Shown here: one piece after another, positions 7,513-16,134 of the stretch | Layout of the letters: each line of letters begins with the position of its first letter | How positions within the stretch are numbered: position 1 is the first letter of the stretch | DNA from: Candidatus Parvarchaeum sp. | GTDB taxonomy: Archaea; Nanobdellota; Nanobdellia; Pacearchaeales; GW2011-AR1 | Reading direction: 5' to 3' | NCBI GenBank assembly: GCA_020724955.1 | Contig: DYFY01000004.1 | Location: forward strand, 1-34,050 | Length of the DNA: 34,050 nt | The notes under the pieces: generated by a model | The model's database searches: none | What the model was told of the DNA's origin: nothing | What the model saw: only the letters and a program-made list of their open reading frames with translations | Program-made: the position numbers and the translations under genes

Positions 7513-9297
7513 ATGCAAATCAAATCCCGCATACAGCTAGTGAATTCTTACCTAGATTTCTTTAAATCTAAAAATCACAGACAAATACCAAACTCCTCTT
7601 TAGTCCCTGCAAACGATCCTACAGTTCTATTTACAACAGCAGGTATGCATCCTCTTGTCCCATACCTCTCAGGGAATCCTCACCCGCTTGGAAAACGCCT
7701 CGTGAATGTCCAAAAATGCATCCGCACTCAGGACATAGACGAAGTCGGGGACTCAACACACCACACTTTTTTTGAAATGCTCGGAAACTGGTCTCTCGGA
7801 GATTATTGGAAAAAAGAAGCGATTTCATACACATTTGAGTTCTTAACAAAAACGCTTTGTATTCCAAAAGAAAACCTTGCAATTACTTGCTTCAAGGGCG
7901 ACAAAGATGCTCCAAAAGACGAGGAGTCTGCAAATATCTGGCTCTCTCTCGGAATTCCAAAAGAAAAAATTGCCTTCCTGGGCAAGGAAGACAACTGGTG
8001 GGGACCTGCCGGCCAGACAGGCCCCTGTGGTCCAGACACAGAAGTTTTTTACTGGGTATCAGAAAAAAAACCTCCAAAAAAATTCAACCCAAAAGACAAA
8101 AACTGGGTTGAAATAGGAAACAATGTCTTCATGGAATATCATAAAACTCCAGAGCAGAAATACATAAAAGCAAAACAAAAAAACGTTGACTTTGGAGGCG
8201 GAGTCGAAAGAATGATTTCAGCGCTGAATCTCTTGAATGATAATTATCTCTCTCCGCTATTTTACCCGATAATAAAGGAAATAGAAAATATATCCGGGCT
8301 TTATTATAATGATGAAAAAAATAAAACATCAATGAGAATCATAGCAGACCATATAAAAGCATCCTGCATGATTCTGGCAGAAGAGCATCAGGTGGCTCCA
8401 GGAAACACCGGCAGGGGCTATGTCCTAAGAAGACTCATCCGTCGTGCAGTAAGGCACGGATTTAAATTAGGGATAAAAGAAAATTTCACATCTCTTCTGC
8501 TTTCCCCAATAATCCAGATTTACTCCGACTACCCTGAGCTGAAGAAAAACAAGCAGTTCATAATAACTCAGCTGGATGCCGAGGAGAAAAAATTCAGGGC
8601 CACTCTCGAAAAAGGACTTAATATGTTCAGCAAATTTGCAAAAAACCGCTCCATATCAGGAAAAGAAGCTTTTCTTTTATATCAGTCATACGGCTTCCCG
8701 ATAGAGATGACTCAAGAATTAGCAAAAGAAAAAAAAGTTAAGCTCTCTCTTGCAGATTTTCAAAAGGAATTAAAAAAACACCAGGAACTCTCCAGAACAG
8801 CCTCAGCAGGAGTATTCAAATCCGGCCTGGCAGACAATTCAGAAAAAACAATCCGCCTTCACACAGCAACCCACATGCTAAACGAAGCTCTCAGTATAAT
8901 CTTGGGCTCTGAAGTTTCACAGAGAGGCTCTAACATCACTCCAGAAAGATTAAGATTCGACTTTTCGTTTCCCCGTAAGCTGACGGATGAGGAGTTGAAA
9001 GCCGTAGAGTCATTGGTAAACAAAAAAATATCTGAATCCCTGGAAGTAAAGCGCGAAGAAATGCCTTTGCAAAAAGCCATAGATTCCGGAGCTCAGGGAG
9101 AATTCGGGCACAAATATCCAGACATAGTTTCGGTTTACACAATCATAGACAAAAAAGACAAACGAGGTTTCTTTTCAAAAGAAATCTGCACAGGACCGCA
9201 CGTCAAAAACACAAGCTCAATTGGAGTTTTCAAAATCACGAAACAAGAATCGGTTTCGGCAGGAGTCAGAAGAATCAAAGCCGTTGTGGAAGATTAG
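7513..9297 (+). CDS. alaS: Alanyl-tRNA synthetase, short bacterial-type form
   Basis: Charges tRNA-Ala. The class II core is at the N-terminus: FTTAGMHPLVPYLSG (motif 1 region), VQKCIRTQDIDEVGDSTHHT and FFEMLGNWSLGDYW (motif 2 region), then GGGVERM (motif 3-like). The editing domain keeps its zinc/catalytic motifs HTATH (His450, His454) and CTGPH (Cys559, His563). The protein stops at 594 residues after SAGVRRIKAV, so the C-terminal C-Ala oligomerisation/tRNA-elbow domain of ordinary ~870-residue AlaRS is missing. The N-terminus is of bacterial type, resembling CPR enzymes rather than archaeal AlaRS, which suggests transfer. It ends 4 nt inside the convergent neighbour. Confidence 0.95.
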   Translation: MQIKSRIQLVNSYLDFFKSKNHRQIPNSSLVPANDPTVLFTTAGMHPLVPYLSGNPHPLGKRLVNVQKCIRTQDIDEVGDSTHHTFFEMLGNWSLGDYWKKEAISYTFEFLTKTLCIPKENLAITCFKGDKDAPKDEESANIWLSLGIPKEKIAFLGKEDNWWGPAGQTGPCGPDTEVFYWVSEKKPPKKFNPKDKNWVEIGNNVFMEYHKTPEQKYIKAKQKNVDFGGGVERMISALNLLNDNYLSPLFYPIIKEIENISGLYYNDEKNKTSMRIIADHIKASCMILAEEHQVAPGNTGRGYVLRRLIRRAVRHGFKLGIKENFTSLLLSPIIQIYSDYPELKKNKQFIITQLDAEEKKFRATLEKGLNMFSKFAKNRSISGKEAFLLYQSYGFPIEMTQELAKEKKVKLSLADFQKELKKHQELSRTASAGVFKSGLADNSEKTIRLHTATHMLNEALSIILGSEVSQRGSNITPERLRFDFSFPRKLTDEELKAVESLVNKKISESLEVKREEMPLQKAIDSGAQGEFGHKYPDIVSVYTIIDKKDKRGFFSKEICTGPHVKNTSSIGVFKITKQESVSAGVRRIKAVVED

Positions 9298-9611
9298 ATA
9301 GTTCCACCAATACAAGAGATTCTTTCTATACCCGCAGCAGAAATTTCTCTGTCACCTATAAAACAAGAATAAGGATCTCCTGGTTTAGGCCTCATCAAGC
9401 CTAAATAACTCTCTCCATTATATTCAATAATACCAAAAATTCCCTCCGAAGCTGAGGAGAGAATAGAATTAATTCTGGCTCTTCTCTCTCTGGTAGTTGG
9501 TTGTCCCCTTCTATCGTAAACCGTGTGAGCGTAAAACGCTCTTCCTCCCCTAAATCCATCTAAAATCTTTTCAACACTCAAAACATTACTTAAAGTCTGA
9601 TTACCTGTCAT
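9294..9611 (-). CDS. Hypothetical protein
   Basis: 105 residues from the ATG at 9611 (an upstream TTG adds four). Soluble, with a basic middle (RRGQPTTRERRARINSIL) and beta-rich C-terminal half (GIFGIIEYNGESYLGLMRPK). A TATA-like run (ATTTAAAAAAAC on the minus strand) lies about 30 nt upstream. It is convergent with alaS, overlapping by 4 nt. No family recognised. Confidence 0.55.
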   Translation of the reverse strand: MTGNQTLSNVLSVEKILDGFRGGRAFYAHTVYDRRGQPTTRERRARINSILSSASEGIFGIIEYNGESYLGLMRPKPGDPYSCFIGDREISAAGIERISCIGGTI

Positions 9612-9645
9612 TTCCAACGACAAAAAACCCTTGTTTTTTTAAATC

Positions 9646-10446
9646 TTACGCTAAAATCAGCCACGTTCCCAAAACAATAGCAAGAATCAGGCAATAAGCC
9701 CCAAACCAAATAAAGTTCTTTCTTTTAACCAATATATACTTAAACAAAACATGTATAGTCAGCAGCCCGACCAAAAAGCTAACAAAGCTCGCCCAGATTA
9801 ATTCACTCGGCAGAGTGCTCTGCCCCACTGTCAAAATATTTGCTCCAAAAATAACCGGAATAGCCATTAAAAACCCAAACTTCATGGCATTTTTCTCGCT
9901 AAGCCCTGCCAAAACTCCTGAAGCGATGGTTGAACCACTTCTCGAAATCCCGGGAACTATAGACAACGCCTGGGCAATACCTACCAAAAAAGCCCTTCCA
10001 TATCCAAACCCTGTGAATTTACCTTTCCCCTTGCTGCCAGGTATTCTATAAACAGCAGCAATCAGCAGAAAAAGACCTGTAACTCCAAAGCCGACAGCCA
10101 CAACAGCCAGATTGCTTAGAACGCTTTCAAAATAATCTTTAGCCAAAAATCCCACAATTCCTGCAGGTATCGATGCAACTATAAGCAAAAGTCCGAGCTT
10201 TCCATTTTCGGTTTTAAATCTAAGCCTGCACAAATCCTGCAATATATCAACAATGTCCTTCCCGAAATAAACAAAAACAGCCATTAGAGTTCCAAAATGT
10301 AAAGCGACATCAAAAGTCAGGCCCCCAGGATATCCCAGCAATCTTTCAAACAAAATCAAATGCCCCGAGCTTGAAATTGGAAGCCATTCAGTAATTCCTT
10401 GTATAATTGCCAGCATCAATGCAGCAAACAACTCTTCCTGAGCCAT
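9646..10446 (-). CDS. uppP: Undecaprenyl-diphosphatase (UppP/BacA family)
   Basis: Integral membrane polyprenyl-diphosphate phosphatase that recycles lipid carrier for glycan assembly. The two signature loops are intact: GITEWLPISSSGHLIL near the N-terminus and VPGISRSGSTIASG in the middle; 7-8 hydrophobic segments and 266 residues match the family. The ATG at 10446 is used because MAQEELFAALML leads straight into the conserved helix. In archaea the carrier is probably a dolichyl or related polyprenyl phosphate (inference). Monocistronic. Confidence 0.93.
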   Translation of the reverse strand: MAQEELFAALMLAIIQGITEWLPISSSGHLILFERLLGYPGGLTFDVALHFGTLMAVFVYFGKDIVDILQDLCRLRFKTENGKLGLLLIVASIPAGIVGFLAKDYFESVLSNLAVVAVGFGVTGLFLLIAAVYRIPGSKGKGKFTGFGYGRAFLVGIAQALSIVPGISRSGSTIASGVLAGLSEKNAMKFGFLMAIPVIFGANILTVGQSTLPSELIWASFVSFLVGLLTIHVLFKYILVKRKNFIWFGAYCLILAIVLGTWLILA

Positions 10447-10690
10447 CACACACAAAAGCAAATTGCATTAATAAATCTAATGAAAATGTTAAGTCTAGTT
10501 TATAACTTAACACTCCCTGTATAATTTGCATAAAGAAAAGTTTGCATAAATAATATTATCTTAATTTTAATATAGAATCCAAGAAATGATTGGAAAATCT
10601 CTTTTTTTACTATGTTAAATTGGAAAGTTTACTTTACACAAAAACAAAAAAATAGGTTTGATGGCTTTCTGCAAAAATATCAAAAATCTC

Positions 10691-11005
10691 TCAAGCAAGA
10701 TTCTTTGATTTCTTTAAAATTTCCCTCATAAATGAAAACTCCTTTTTTTTAAACTCAAACTCCTCAAAGGAATAAGGCAATACATCAAGGTTATGTTCCA
10801 AATCCCAATATTTCATAATATTCCTTATCCTTGTAAGCCAGTGCATCTCTTTGAATTTTTCAGAAACAATTATCATATCATAATCGCTCTGCCTCCAACT
10901 TTCGCCTTTTGCTCTTGAACCAAACAAGAAAACCTTACATGGCCCGAAATTCTTTTTTATCTTAGCCAGAAAGATTCTTAATTTCCTATTTTCTGATAAA
11001 TCCAT
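10691..11005 (-). CDS. MNT-type minimal nucleotidyltransferase (MntA-like)
   Basis: A 104-residue minimal nucleotidyltransferase with FLFGSRAKGESWRQSDYDMI: G29-S30 and the D41xD43 metal-binding pair. In characterised MNT-HEPN (HepT-MntA) systems this protein is the antitoxin that AMPylates the HEPN toxin. The third carboxylate is probably in the strand LEHNLDVLPYS. It overlaps the 3' end of the HEPN gene by 28 nt, so the pair is cotranscribed, HEPN first. Confidence 0.87.
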   Translation of the reverse strand: MDLSENRKLRIFLAKIKKNFGPCKVFLFGSRAKGESWRQSDYDMIIVSEKFKEMHWLTRIRNIMKYWDLEHNLDVLPYSFEEFEFKKKEFSFMREILKKSKNLA

Positions 11006-11361
11006 TCCAAGACCTCCTTAGAGTTTTTTAATATTTCATAAGTGTTTTCCTCATCATAAATATTGGAAGGTAAATCTACCGAAGCATCAGGATAACGTGT
11101 ATCAACAAACGTCGGGGTAAGCTCTCTTAGAAAAGAATGAAATTTTTTGCTTATAGAGGTATTTTTAGCTAAATATATCAGCGAGTGCGACTGCGGAACA
11201 GCCCCCTTGCTTTCATGCAAAAATAAAGCTTTCAAAGCTTTCTCAACTGCCTGTTGACAGAAAAAAGCACTTATATAATACCTTCTCCCGCTAAAATTAT
11301 ATTCTGCCCCGTCCAAATCAAGTTTAGACTGCTCAAGCCATTTTTTTACTTCTTCTCTCAT
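10978..11361 (-). CDS. HEPN-domain protein, probable toxin partner of MNT protein
   Basis: 127-residue all-helical HEPN-domain protein: VKKWLEQSKLDLDGAEYNF, then YYISAFFCQQAVEKALKALF, the PF05168-type core. HEPN proteins of MNT pairs are RNases or RNA-binding proteins. The RNase signature R-x4-6-H is not seen in this sequence, so activity may differ from HepT. A TATA-like element (AATATAAGC) lies about 25-30 nt upstream of the ATG. It overlaps the nucleotidyltransferase gene by 28 nt. Confidence 0.85.
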   Translation of the reverse strand: MREEVKKWLEQSKLDLDGAEYNFSGRRYYISAFFCQQAVEKALKALFLHESKGAVPQSHSLIYLAKNTSISKKFHSFLRELTPTFVDTRYPDASVDLPSNIYDEENTYEILKNSKEVLEWIYQKIGN

Positions 11362-11436
11362 TCAGTTATCTGTGGGTTAGAGCTTATATTCTTTCTGGTA
11401 AAGCATTTCCATAATGAAAAACAAAAGAAAAAGAAA

Positions 11437-11589
11437 TCAATCATCCTTGAACTTTACTTTCAAATTTCCCCTCATGGCTTCTATCGCCTCTCTTTCGGCT
11501 TTAGAGATGCCATAAAGGGCATCCATGAACTCCAGGCTTTCCGCAACAGCCCTGTTCTTTCCGTTGAAAACTGCTTGTTGTGTTTTCAT
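11437..11589 (-). CDS. 50-residue orphan protein, possible small antitoxin-like or regulatory peptide
   Basis: Starts MKTQQAVFNGKNRAVAESLE and ends NLKVKFKDD; charged and helical, no membrane segment. The ATG at 11589 is preferred because a clear TATA-like box (AATATATAAA on the minus strand, about 11611-11620) is about 25 nt upstream, which would give an almost leaderless mRNA. It sits between the MNT-HEPN pair and the AbiE-like pair and could be a small antitoxin that lost its partner, but nothing proves this. Confidence 0.5.
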   Translation of the reverse strand: MKTQQAVFNGKNRAVAESLEFMDALYGISKAEREAIEAMRGNLKVKFKDD

Positions 11590-11810
11590 ACCTTCTAAAA
11601 AACAAAGTTCTTTATATATTAACAACTTTCCTTAATTACTATTTTCTACAACAGCGATGCTTATATACTAAGTCATCAAAAAATAACAAACAACAAATTT
11701 ATAAGCTAACTAACTGCAAAAAGACACTCCATTCTCCTTGACTTCCAGTGGTAAGAGAATTTTTCTCTCTCGCTAAAAATAAACAAATCTGCTCAAAATC
11801 TATGCCTCTC

Positions 11811-12419
11811 TCAGTTTCCTTCAGAAAATCCTCTTAAACTCGAAACAACTTTCCTTCTGAATGGCTTAGGATATTTCTTCAAATAGGCAAAAAGTTTCTT
11901 TTCATCTATTCTTTTTCTAAATTCCCTGAGAGTTTTCTTGCTCAAAACCTCATTAAAATAAAACATATCAATAAAGGTTTTCTCTATATCTGAATAAGGA
12001 AGTGCAATCTCTCCCTGACGATAATACTCTGTCCCAAACAAATATTTTCTGCTGATTCTCCTGATTAGCACATTTTGTCCAAAAACTTTTCTAATTCCCT
12101 GCCTAACTTTTCGCGCTGTAATTATAACGGGCGTGGTTTCTTGCTCCCAGAGATTATAAAAACTTAAAGCATCCTGCAGGCCAAGATAGGAAGGCTCAAA
12201 AACAAAAACAGCTAAAGAAATCTCATTGCGTGTTGTGTAATATCCTTTGGCAAGTCTTTTTATTTTTCCCTTCGCCAATAAATAATGAATAAGTCTTCTT
12301 GCATAATATGCTGTTTCTTTTCTCTCGCTGATAATTCTCTCAATAGAACCATAATCCACAACAGGGCTCTTTTCAAAAAGTGATTTTATCCTCTCTAAAT
12401 ATTTTTCTTTTCCCATCAT
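11811..12419 (-). CDS. AbiEi-like antitoxin/transcriptional regulator
   Basis: 202 residues with an N-terminal winged helix (YARRLIHYLLAKGKIKRLAKGYYT) and the AbiEi_4-like C-terminal part (LGLQDALSFYNLWEQETTPVIIT-type; only partly quoted: SYLGLQDALSFYNLW) ending in IALPYSDIEKTFIDMFYFN. In type IV abiE systems the AbiEi protein represses the operon and neutralises the AbiEii nucleotidyltransferase. The start overlaps the upstream abiEii-like stop by 4 nt (ATGA). Gene order is toxin then antitoxin, opposite to the classical operon. Confidence 0.87.
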   Translation of the reverse strand: MMGKEKYLERIKSLFEKSPVVDYGSIERIISERKETAYYARRLIHYLLAKGKIKRLAKGYYTTRNEISLAVFVFEPSYLGLQDALSFYNLWEQETTPVIITARKVRQGIRKVFGQNVLIRRISRKYLFGTEYYRQGEIALPYSDIEKTFIDMFYFNEVLSKKTLREFRKRIDEKKLFAYLKKYPKPFRRKVVSSLRGFSEGN

Positions 12420-13060
12420 AATCTCCTCTCTATATATCTGAGCATATCGTCAACAGAAGGAACAATCCCTTCAGTCACCAATACTTTCAGCTCTTTTTCA
12501 TCAGAAGGCCTTCTAAACTCATCAATAAGCTTTTTCAGCTCCCTCTTTAAAGACGGAGTATTTTCCACATGCCTAAGTAAAAAGAAAACATCATACAAAT
12601 CTCTAACCTTAAATCTCCCAAGATAAGCTGCTGTTTTTTCCTTAATTAGTTCTTCAGGAGTAAGCGTGTAAACAGCTATAAAATTGCCCTCTGTCTTCTC
12701 ATATTCCTGGAGAGAACCCTTAGCTCTTTTAAACAATGCTTCAAATCTCACTAATGTATCATTTAACTTAAGAGTTGAATAAATAGTGTTATCTCCAACC
12801 TTTTTCTTCTCTATCAAAAATCCCCTGTCTTTTAAAGACTGATAAAATTGCTCTATTTTCCTAACATCTTTTTTTATATAAAAATCAACATCCTCAGAAA
12901 ATCTATTTCCGCCATAACATCTCCATATTGCTGTTCCGCCATGGAAAACAGCATCCTCAAAAAATTCATAAAGAGTCTCGACTATAACATCCTGCGCTTT
13001 CGCTATTTCTCTATGTGCTGTTTTTTTCAGCCTCAATACTAAAGGTATTTTTTGCTTCAT
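12416..13060 (-). CDS. AbiEii-like nucleotidyltransferase toxin
   Basis: 214 residues from the ATG at 13060 (a TTG four codons upstream is disregarded). The nucleotidyltransferase motif HGGTAIWRCYGGNRFSEDVD (G41-G42, S55, D57, D59) is the hallmark of AbiEii toxins, and KEKTAAYLGRFKVRDLYDVF matches the downstream conserved Lys/RDLYD motif. Characterised relatives (for example MenT) transfer nucleotides to tRNA 3' ends. The promoter region carries a palindrome and an inverted repeat over the TATA-like box, fitting autoregulation by the downstream AbiEi-like protein. Confidence 0.88.
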   Translation of the reverse strand: MKQKIPLVLRLKKTAHREIAKAQDVIVETLYEFFEDAVFHGGTAIWRCYGGNRFSEDVDFYIKKDVRKIEQFYQSLKDRGFLIEKKKVGDNTIYSTLKLNDTLVRFEALFKRAKGSLQEYEKTEGNFIAVYTLTPEELIKEKTAAYLGRFKVRDLYDVFFLLRHVENTPSLKRELKKLIDEFRRPSDEKELKVLVTEGIVPSVDDMLRYIERRL

Positions 13061-13070
13061 CCTAACAATC

Positions 13071-13095
13071 AACCTAGGTTACAAATATATGTAAC
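13071..13095. promoter_or_regulatory. abiE promoter with operator-like inverted repeats
   Basis: A perfect 10-bp palindrome AACCTAGGTT (13071-13080) adjoins an inverted repeat GTTACA-6 nt-TGTAAC (13078-13095). The repeat encloses the TATA-like core of the minus-strand promoter, about 25 nt upstream of the abiEii-like ATG. An 11-bp direct repeat ATCCTAACAAT flanks the area (near 13060-13069 and 13102-13112). AbiEi proteins are known to repress by binding inverted repeats in their promoter; these are the best candidates here. Confidence 0.5.
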
Positions 13096-13176
13096 TTTCG
13101 TTTATCCTAACAATTCAAGCTTATATACCTTTCGGAATGGAAAAAATTGACGCTGTTTCTATCAAAATTATTTTTT

Positions 13177-16134
13177 TCACTCAACATAAATCCCTGGCCT
13201 TCCTGGCTTAACCTTCTTGCTCTTTCCTTCAGGGTCATACTTCTTTGAGTCATTCACAGCATAAACCTTTGTGCTTACCCCCAATCTCTCTCCCAACTTA
13301 ATCGAATCATAATTCCCAAGTTCATTGGGCAGAACATAAACATAAACCTTTCCAGCCTTCTTTCCCCTGCTTTCAACAATCCTCAAAACATTTCTTATGT
13401 CTTCAACTGCTTTCTCAAAAGACCTTTCAGCCTTTTCAAGCTTTTCATCAATTTTTTTCTCATCAGCTTCCGGCCATGCAGAAGCGCTAACAAACCCTTT
13501 TCCTCCAAGCTTGCTCCAAATTTCTTCTGAGACGTGCGGAGCAAAAACACTTAGCATTTTTACAAACTTTTTCAGATCCTCTCTGCTAATTCCTTCTTCT
13601 TCAATAACACCAAAACATTCTCTCAGGCTAATAACTGCAAGATTATATCTAAGTCCCTCAATATAATCAGATACATTTTTAATGGTTTTATTCAGCTTGT
13701 GAGCCATTCTCGTATTTGTCTTGCCGTCCTTAAAGCCAAAGCAATAATTCATAACTCTCAATACAAACCTCGCGCTCCCCTCAATCCCCTTGTCGCTCCA
13801 GTCTATATCCTTGTCGGGGCTGGCAACAGAAACTAAAAAAAGCCTTGCAGAATCCATCCCGTATTTCTTGCTTACACTCTCAGGCAAAATAACATTCCCA
13901 TAAGACTTTGACATCTTTCTCCCATCAGGCCCGTGTAACATTCCTTGGTTAAAAAACCTCAAGGCAGGTTCATCAAATTTCAGCAGCCCTAAATCGCGCA
14001 GAAACTTAGTGACAAATCTAAAATAAATCAGGTGCCCTGTCGCGTGCTCTTTTCCGCCGATATAAAAATCAATAGGCATCCAATAATTTGCCTTCCTGCT
14101 TTCAAATATTTTCTTAGAATTTTTGCTGTCTGTATACCTCAAGAAATACCAGCTGCTGTCTATAAAAGTATCCATAGTATCTGTCTCCCTGCGCGCGTCT
14201 TTTCCGCATTTATGGCATTTCACCCTCACAAACTTTTCATATTTTTTCAGAGGATTCTCTGCACTGCTGAACTTAATATTCTCCGGCAATTTAACAGGTA
14301 AATCTTTCTCATTCACAGGAACAACTCCACAAGAATCGCAATAAATAACAGGTATTGGTGCTCCCCAAAACCTCTGCCTCGAAATCAGCCAGTCCCTTAA
14401 CTTAAATGCAATTTTCTTCCTGCCTTTTTTCCTCATCTCCAGAGCATTGGTGATATGCTCCCTTGCCTCCCCGCTCTTTAATCCGTCAAATCCCTCTGAG
14501 TTAATCAAAATTCCATAGCCTTCATACGCAGAAATTCCGGTAAAACAATTATCAACAGCTCTCTTCAAATTTTGATTCGGATCCAAAAGTAAACCTCTTT
14601 CTTTCGAAACATTGACTAATAAACCTCTATATTTAATTTCAATAATGTGTTCTTTTTTTATTGTTGTTTCACGCTCGTTCACAAATTCAAAATCAACAAA
14701 ATTTCCCTTTTTGTTTGTTTTCACAACCCAAACATCAAACTCCACATCTACACCATCAATTTCCTTGATATACAAAGCATATTTTGAATAATCTCTCTTT
14801 ACATCTCCCTCTTCTCTATAATCCTGATAGCCATTCGAAACAAAATATTCTTTCCAGAAATCAAAATCTTTTGCATCAATAAATATATCTATATCCTTAT
14901 GATTTCTATAAGGCTTTCCATAAATTAATCTTGATGCAAATCCTCCCACAATAATCGGTTTTTTATTATTCTTATTGGCATGTCTTAAAAATTTTTCAAA
15001 TTCTTCTTCAAGTAATTCAGACAGCTTGTTTCTTTTTTCATCAATAGTTATTACCTGCTTAATCTCTAAATTATACTTCTTGGCAAATTCAAAATCTCTC
15101 TGGTCATGCGCAGGAACACCCATGACCATCCCGCTACCATAATCAGCAACAACAAAATTCCCAATCCAGACAGGTATTTTCTCACCGGTTAAGGGATGCT
15201 CTGCATAGCTCCCGGAAAAAATCCCTTCTTTATCCAGCTTAACAATATCTTCCTCGCTCACGCTTCTTAATTTTTTCAAAAACATTTCAACCTTGTTTTT
15301 CTGTTCGGGTGTGACTAAAGACATCAAATCAGGATGCTGTGCGCTAACAACTAAAAATGTAACTCCAAACAGCGTGTCAGCACGTGTCGTAAACACGCTC
15401 CATTTCTTTCCATCGATAAAAAAATCAACTTCTGTCCCGGAGCTTTTACCAATCCAATTCTTCTGCATAGCTCTGATTGTTTCAGGCCAGCCGTCCAATC
15501 TGTCCAGATAAGAATTTAATTCGTCGGCATAATCTGTAATTTTCAAAAACCACTGCTCCAAATGCCTTATTTCAACATCGCTATCTTCATGCCTCCAGCA
15601 TTTCCCATTGACAACCTGCTCATTTGCCAAAACAGTTTTGCACTTGCCGCAATAGTTCACAGGAGCTTTCTTCCTGTAAGCCAGCCCGCGCTCAAACATT
15701 TTTAGGAAAATCCATTGATCCCACTTATAATACTCCGGTTTATGGCTCTCTATCATCCTGCTCCAGTCATAGCTCAATCCCAAAGCTTTTTGCTGCTTCA
15801 TAAAATTCCTGATTGCATCTTCCGTAAATTTCTTTGGGTGTGATTTCGCCTTTACAGCGGCATTTTCGGCTGGAAGTCCAAAAGAATCATATCCCATAGG
15901 ATGCAGGACGCAGAAGCCATTCATTTTTTTGAATCTCGCATACACATCACCAATTGTATAATTAAAAGCATGCCCCATATGAAGCCCGCTGCCAGAAGGA
16001 TAAGGGTACATCTCCAAAATATAAAACTTCTTGGCATTCTTTTTTTCCCTGGCTCTAAAAATTCCTGCGCTCTCCCATTTCCTCTGCCACTTCTTTTCCA
16101 AAGCAGAAAAATCAATTACCTTTTCCCTAGCCAT
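13177..16134 (-). CDS. leuS: Leucyl-tRNA synthetase, bacterial type, with inserted nucleotidyltransferase domain
   Basis: Charges tRNA-Leu. Class I motifs are intact: HMGHAFNY (HIGH) and KMSKSYGN (KMSKS). The zinc knuckle (CGKCKTVLANEQVV) and the position of the CP1 editing domain are bacterial-type. Editing residues remain: TTRADTLFG and VPAHDQRDFEFA. Between that Asp motif and YEGYGILINSEGFDGL, where bacterial enzymes have a loop of a few dozen residues or less, about 160 residues are inserted (roughly 362-523, DNA 14563-15050). The insert has a nucleotidyltransferase pattern: IIVGGFASRLIYGK (G397, G398), HKDIDIFID (D414, D416) and VEFDVW (D467). Without it the protein is about 825 residues, normal for LeuRS. 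It overlaps the upstream hydrolase stop by 8 nt. Confidence 0.95.
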   Translation of the reverse strand: MAREKVIDFSALEKKWQRKWESAGIFRAREKKNAKKFYILEMYPYPSGSGLHMGHAFNYTIGDVYARFKKMNGFCVLHPMGYDSFGLPAENAAVKAKSHPKKFTEDAIRNFMKQQKALGLSYDWSRMIESHKPEYYKWDQWIFLKMFERGLAYRKKAPVNYCGKCKTVLANEQVVNGKCWRHEDSDVEIRHLEQWFLKITDYADELNSYLDRLDGWPETIRAMQKNWIGKSSGTEVDFFIDGKKWSVFTTRADTLFGVTFLVVSAQHPDLMSLVTPEQKNKVEMFLKKLRSVSEEDIVKLDKEGIFSGSYAEHPLTGEKIPVWIGNFVVADYGSGMVMGVPAHDQRDFEFAKKYNLEIKQVITIDEKRNKLSELLEEEFEKFLRHANKNNKKPIIVGGFASRLIYGKPYRNHKDIDIFIDAKDFDFWKEYFVSNGYQDYREEGDVKRDYSKYALYIKEIDGVDVEFDVWVVKTNKKGNFVDFEFVNERETTIKKEHIIEIKYRGLLVNVSKERGLLLDPNQNLKRAVDNCFTGISAYEGYGILINSEGFDGLKSGEAREHITNALEMRKKGRKKIAFKLRDWLISRQRFWGAPIPVIYCDSCGVVPVNEKDLPVKLPENIKFSSAENPLKKYEKFVRVKCHKCGKDARRETDTMDTFIDSSWYFLRYTDSKNSKKIFESRKANYWMPIDFYIGGKEHATGHLIYFRFVTKFLRDLGLLKFDEPALRFFNQGMLHGPDGRKMSKSYGNVILPESVSKKYGMDSARLFLVSVASPDKDIDWSDKGIEGSARFVLRVMNYCFGFKDGKTNTRMAHKLNKTIKNVSDYIEGLRYNLAVISLRECFGVIEEEGISREDLKKFVKMLSVFAPHVSEEIWSKLGGKGFVSASAWPEADEKKIDEKLEKAERSFEKAVEDIRNVLRIVESRGKKAGKVYVYVLPNELGNYDSIKLGERLGVSTKVYAVNDSKKYDPEGKSKKVKPGRPGIYVE
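14563..15050 (-). other. Nucleotidyltransferase-fold domain inserted in LeuRS CP1 editing domain
   Basis: Sub-feature of leuS, about residues 362-523. Begins after NLEIKQVI and ends before AVDNCFTGISAYEG. It shows a leading helix (LLEEEFEKFLRHANKNNKK), the GG loop (397-398), a DxD pair (414/416) and a third acidic residue on a later strand (D467), the three-carboxylate arrangement of the DNA polymerase beta/nucleotidyltransferase superfamily, most like AbiEii/lincosamide-nucleotidyltransferase-type enzymes. The reading frame is uninterrupted at both borders. Activity and substrate unknown. Confidence 0.75.

Noticed and set aside
7857-8116. Overlapping ORFs inside alaS
   Set aside because: Out-of-frame shadows of a strongly conserved aminoacyl-tRNA synthetase region, with no start context of their own.
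14563-15050. Intein inside LeuRS
   Set aside because: The insert lacks a Cys/Ser start, the TxxH block and a His-Asn end; it has nucleotidyltransferase residues instead and no LAGLIDADG motif.
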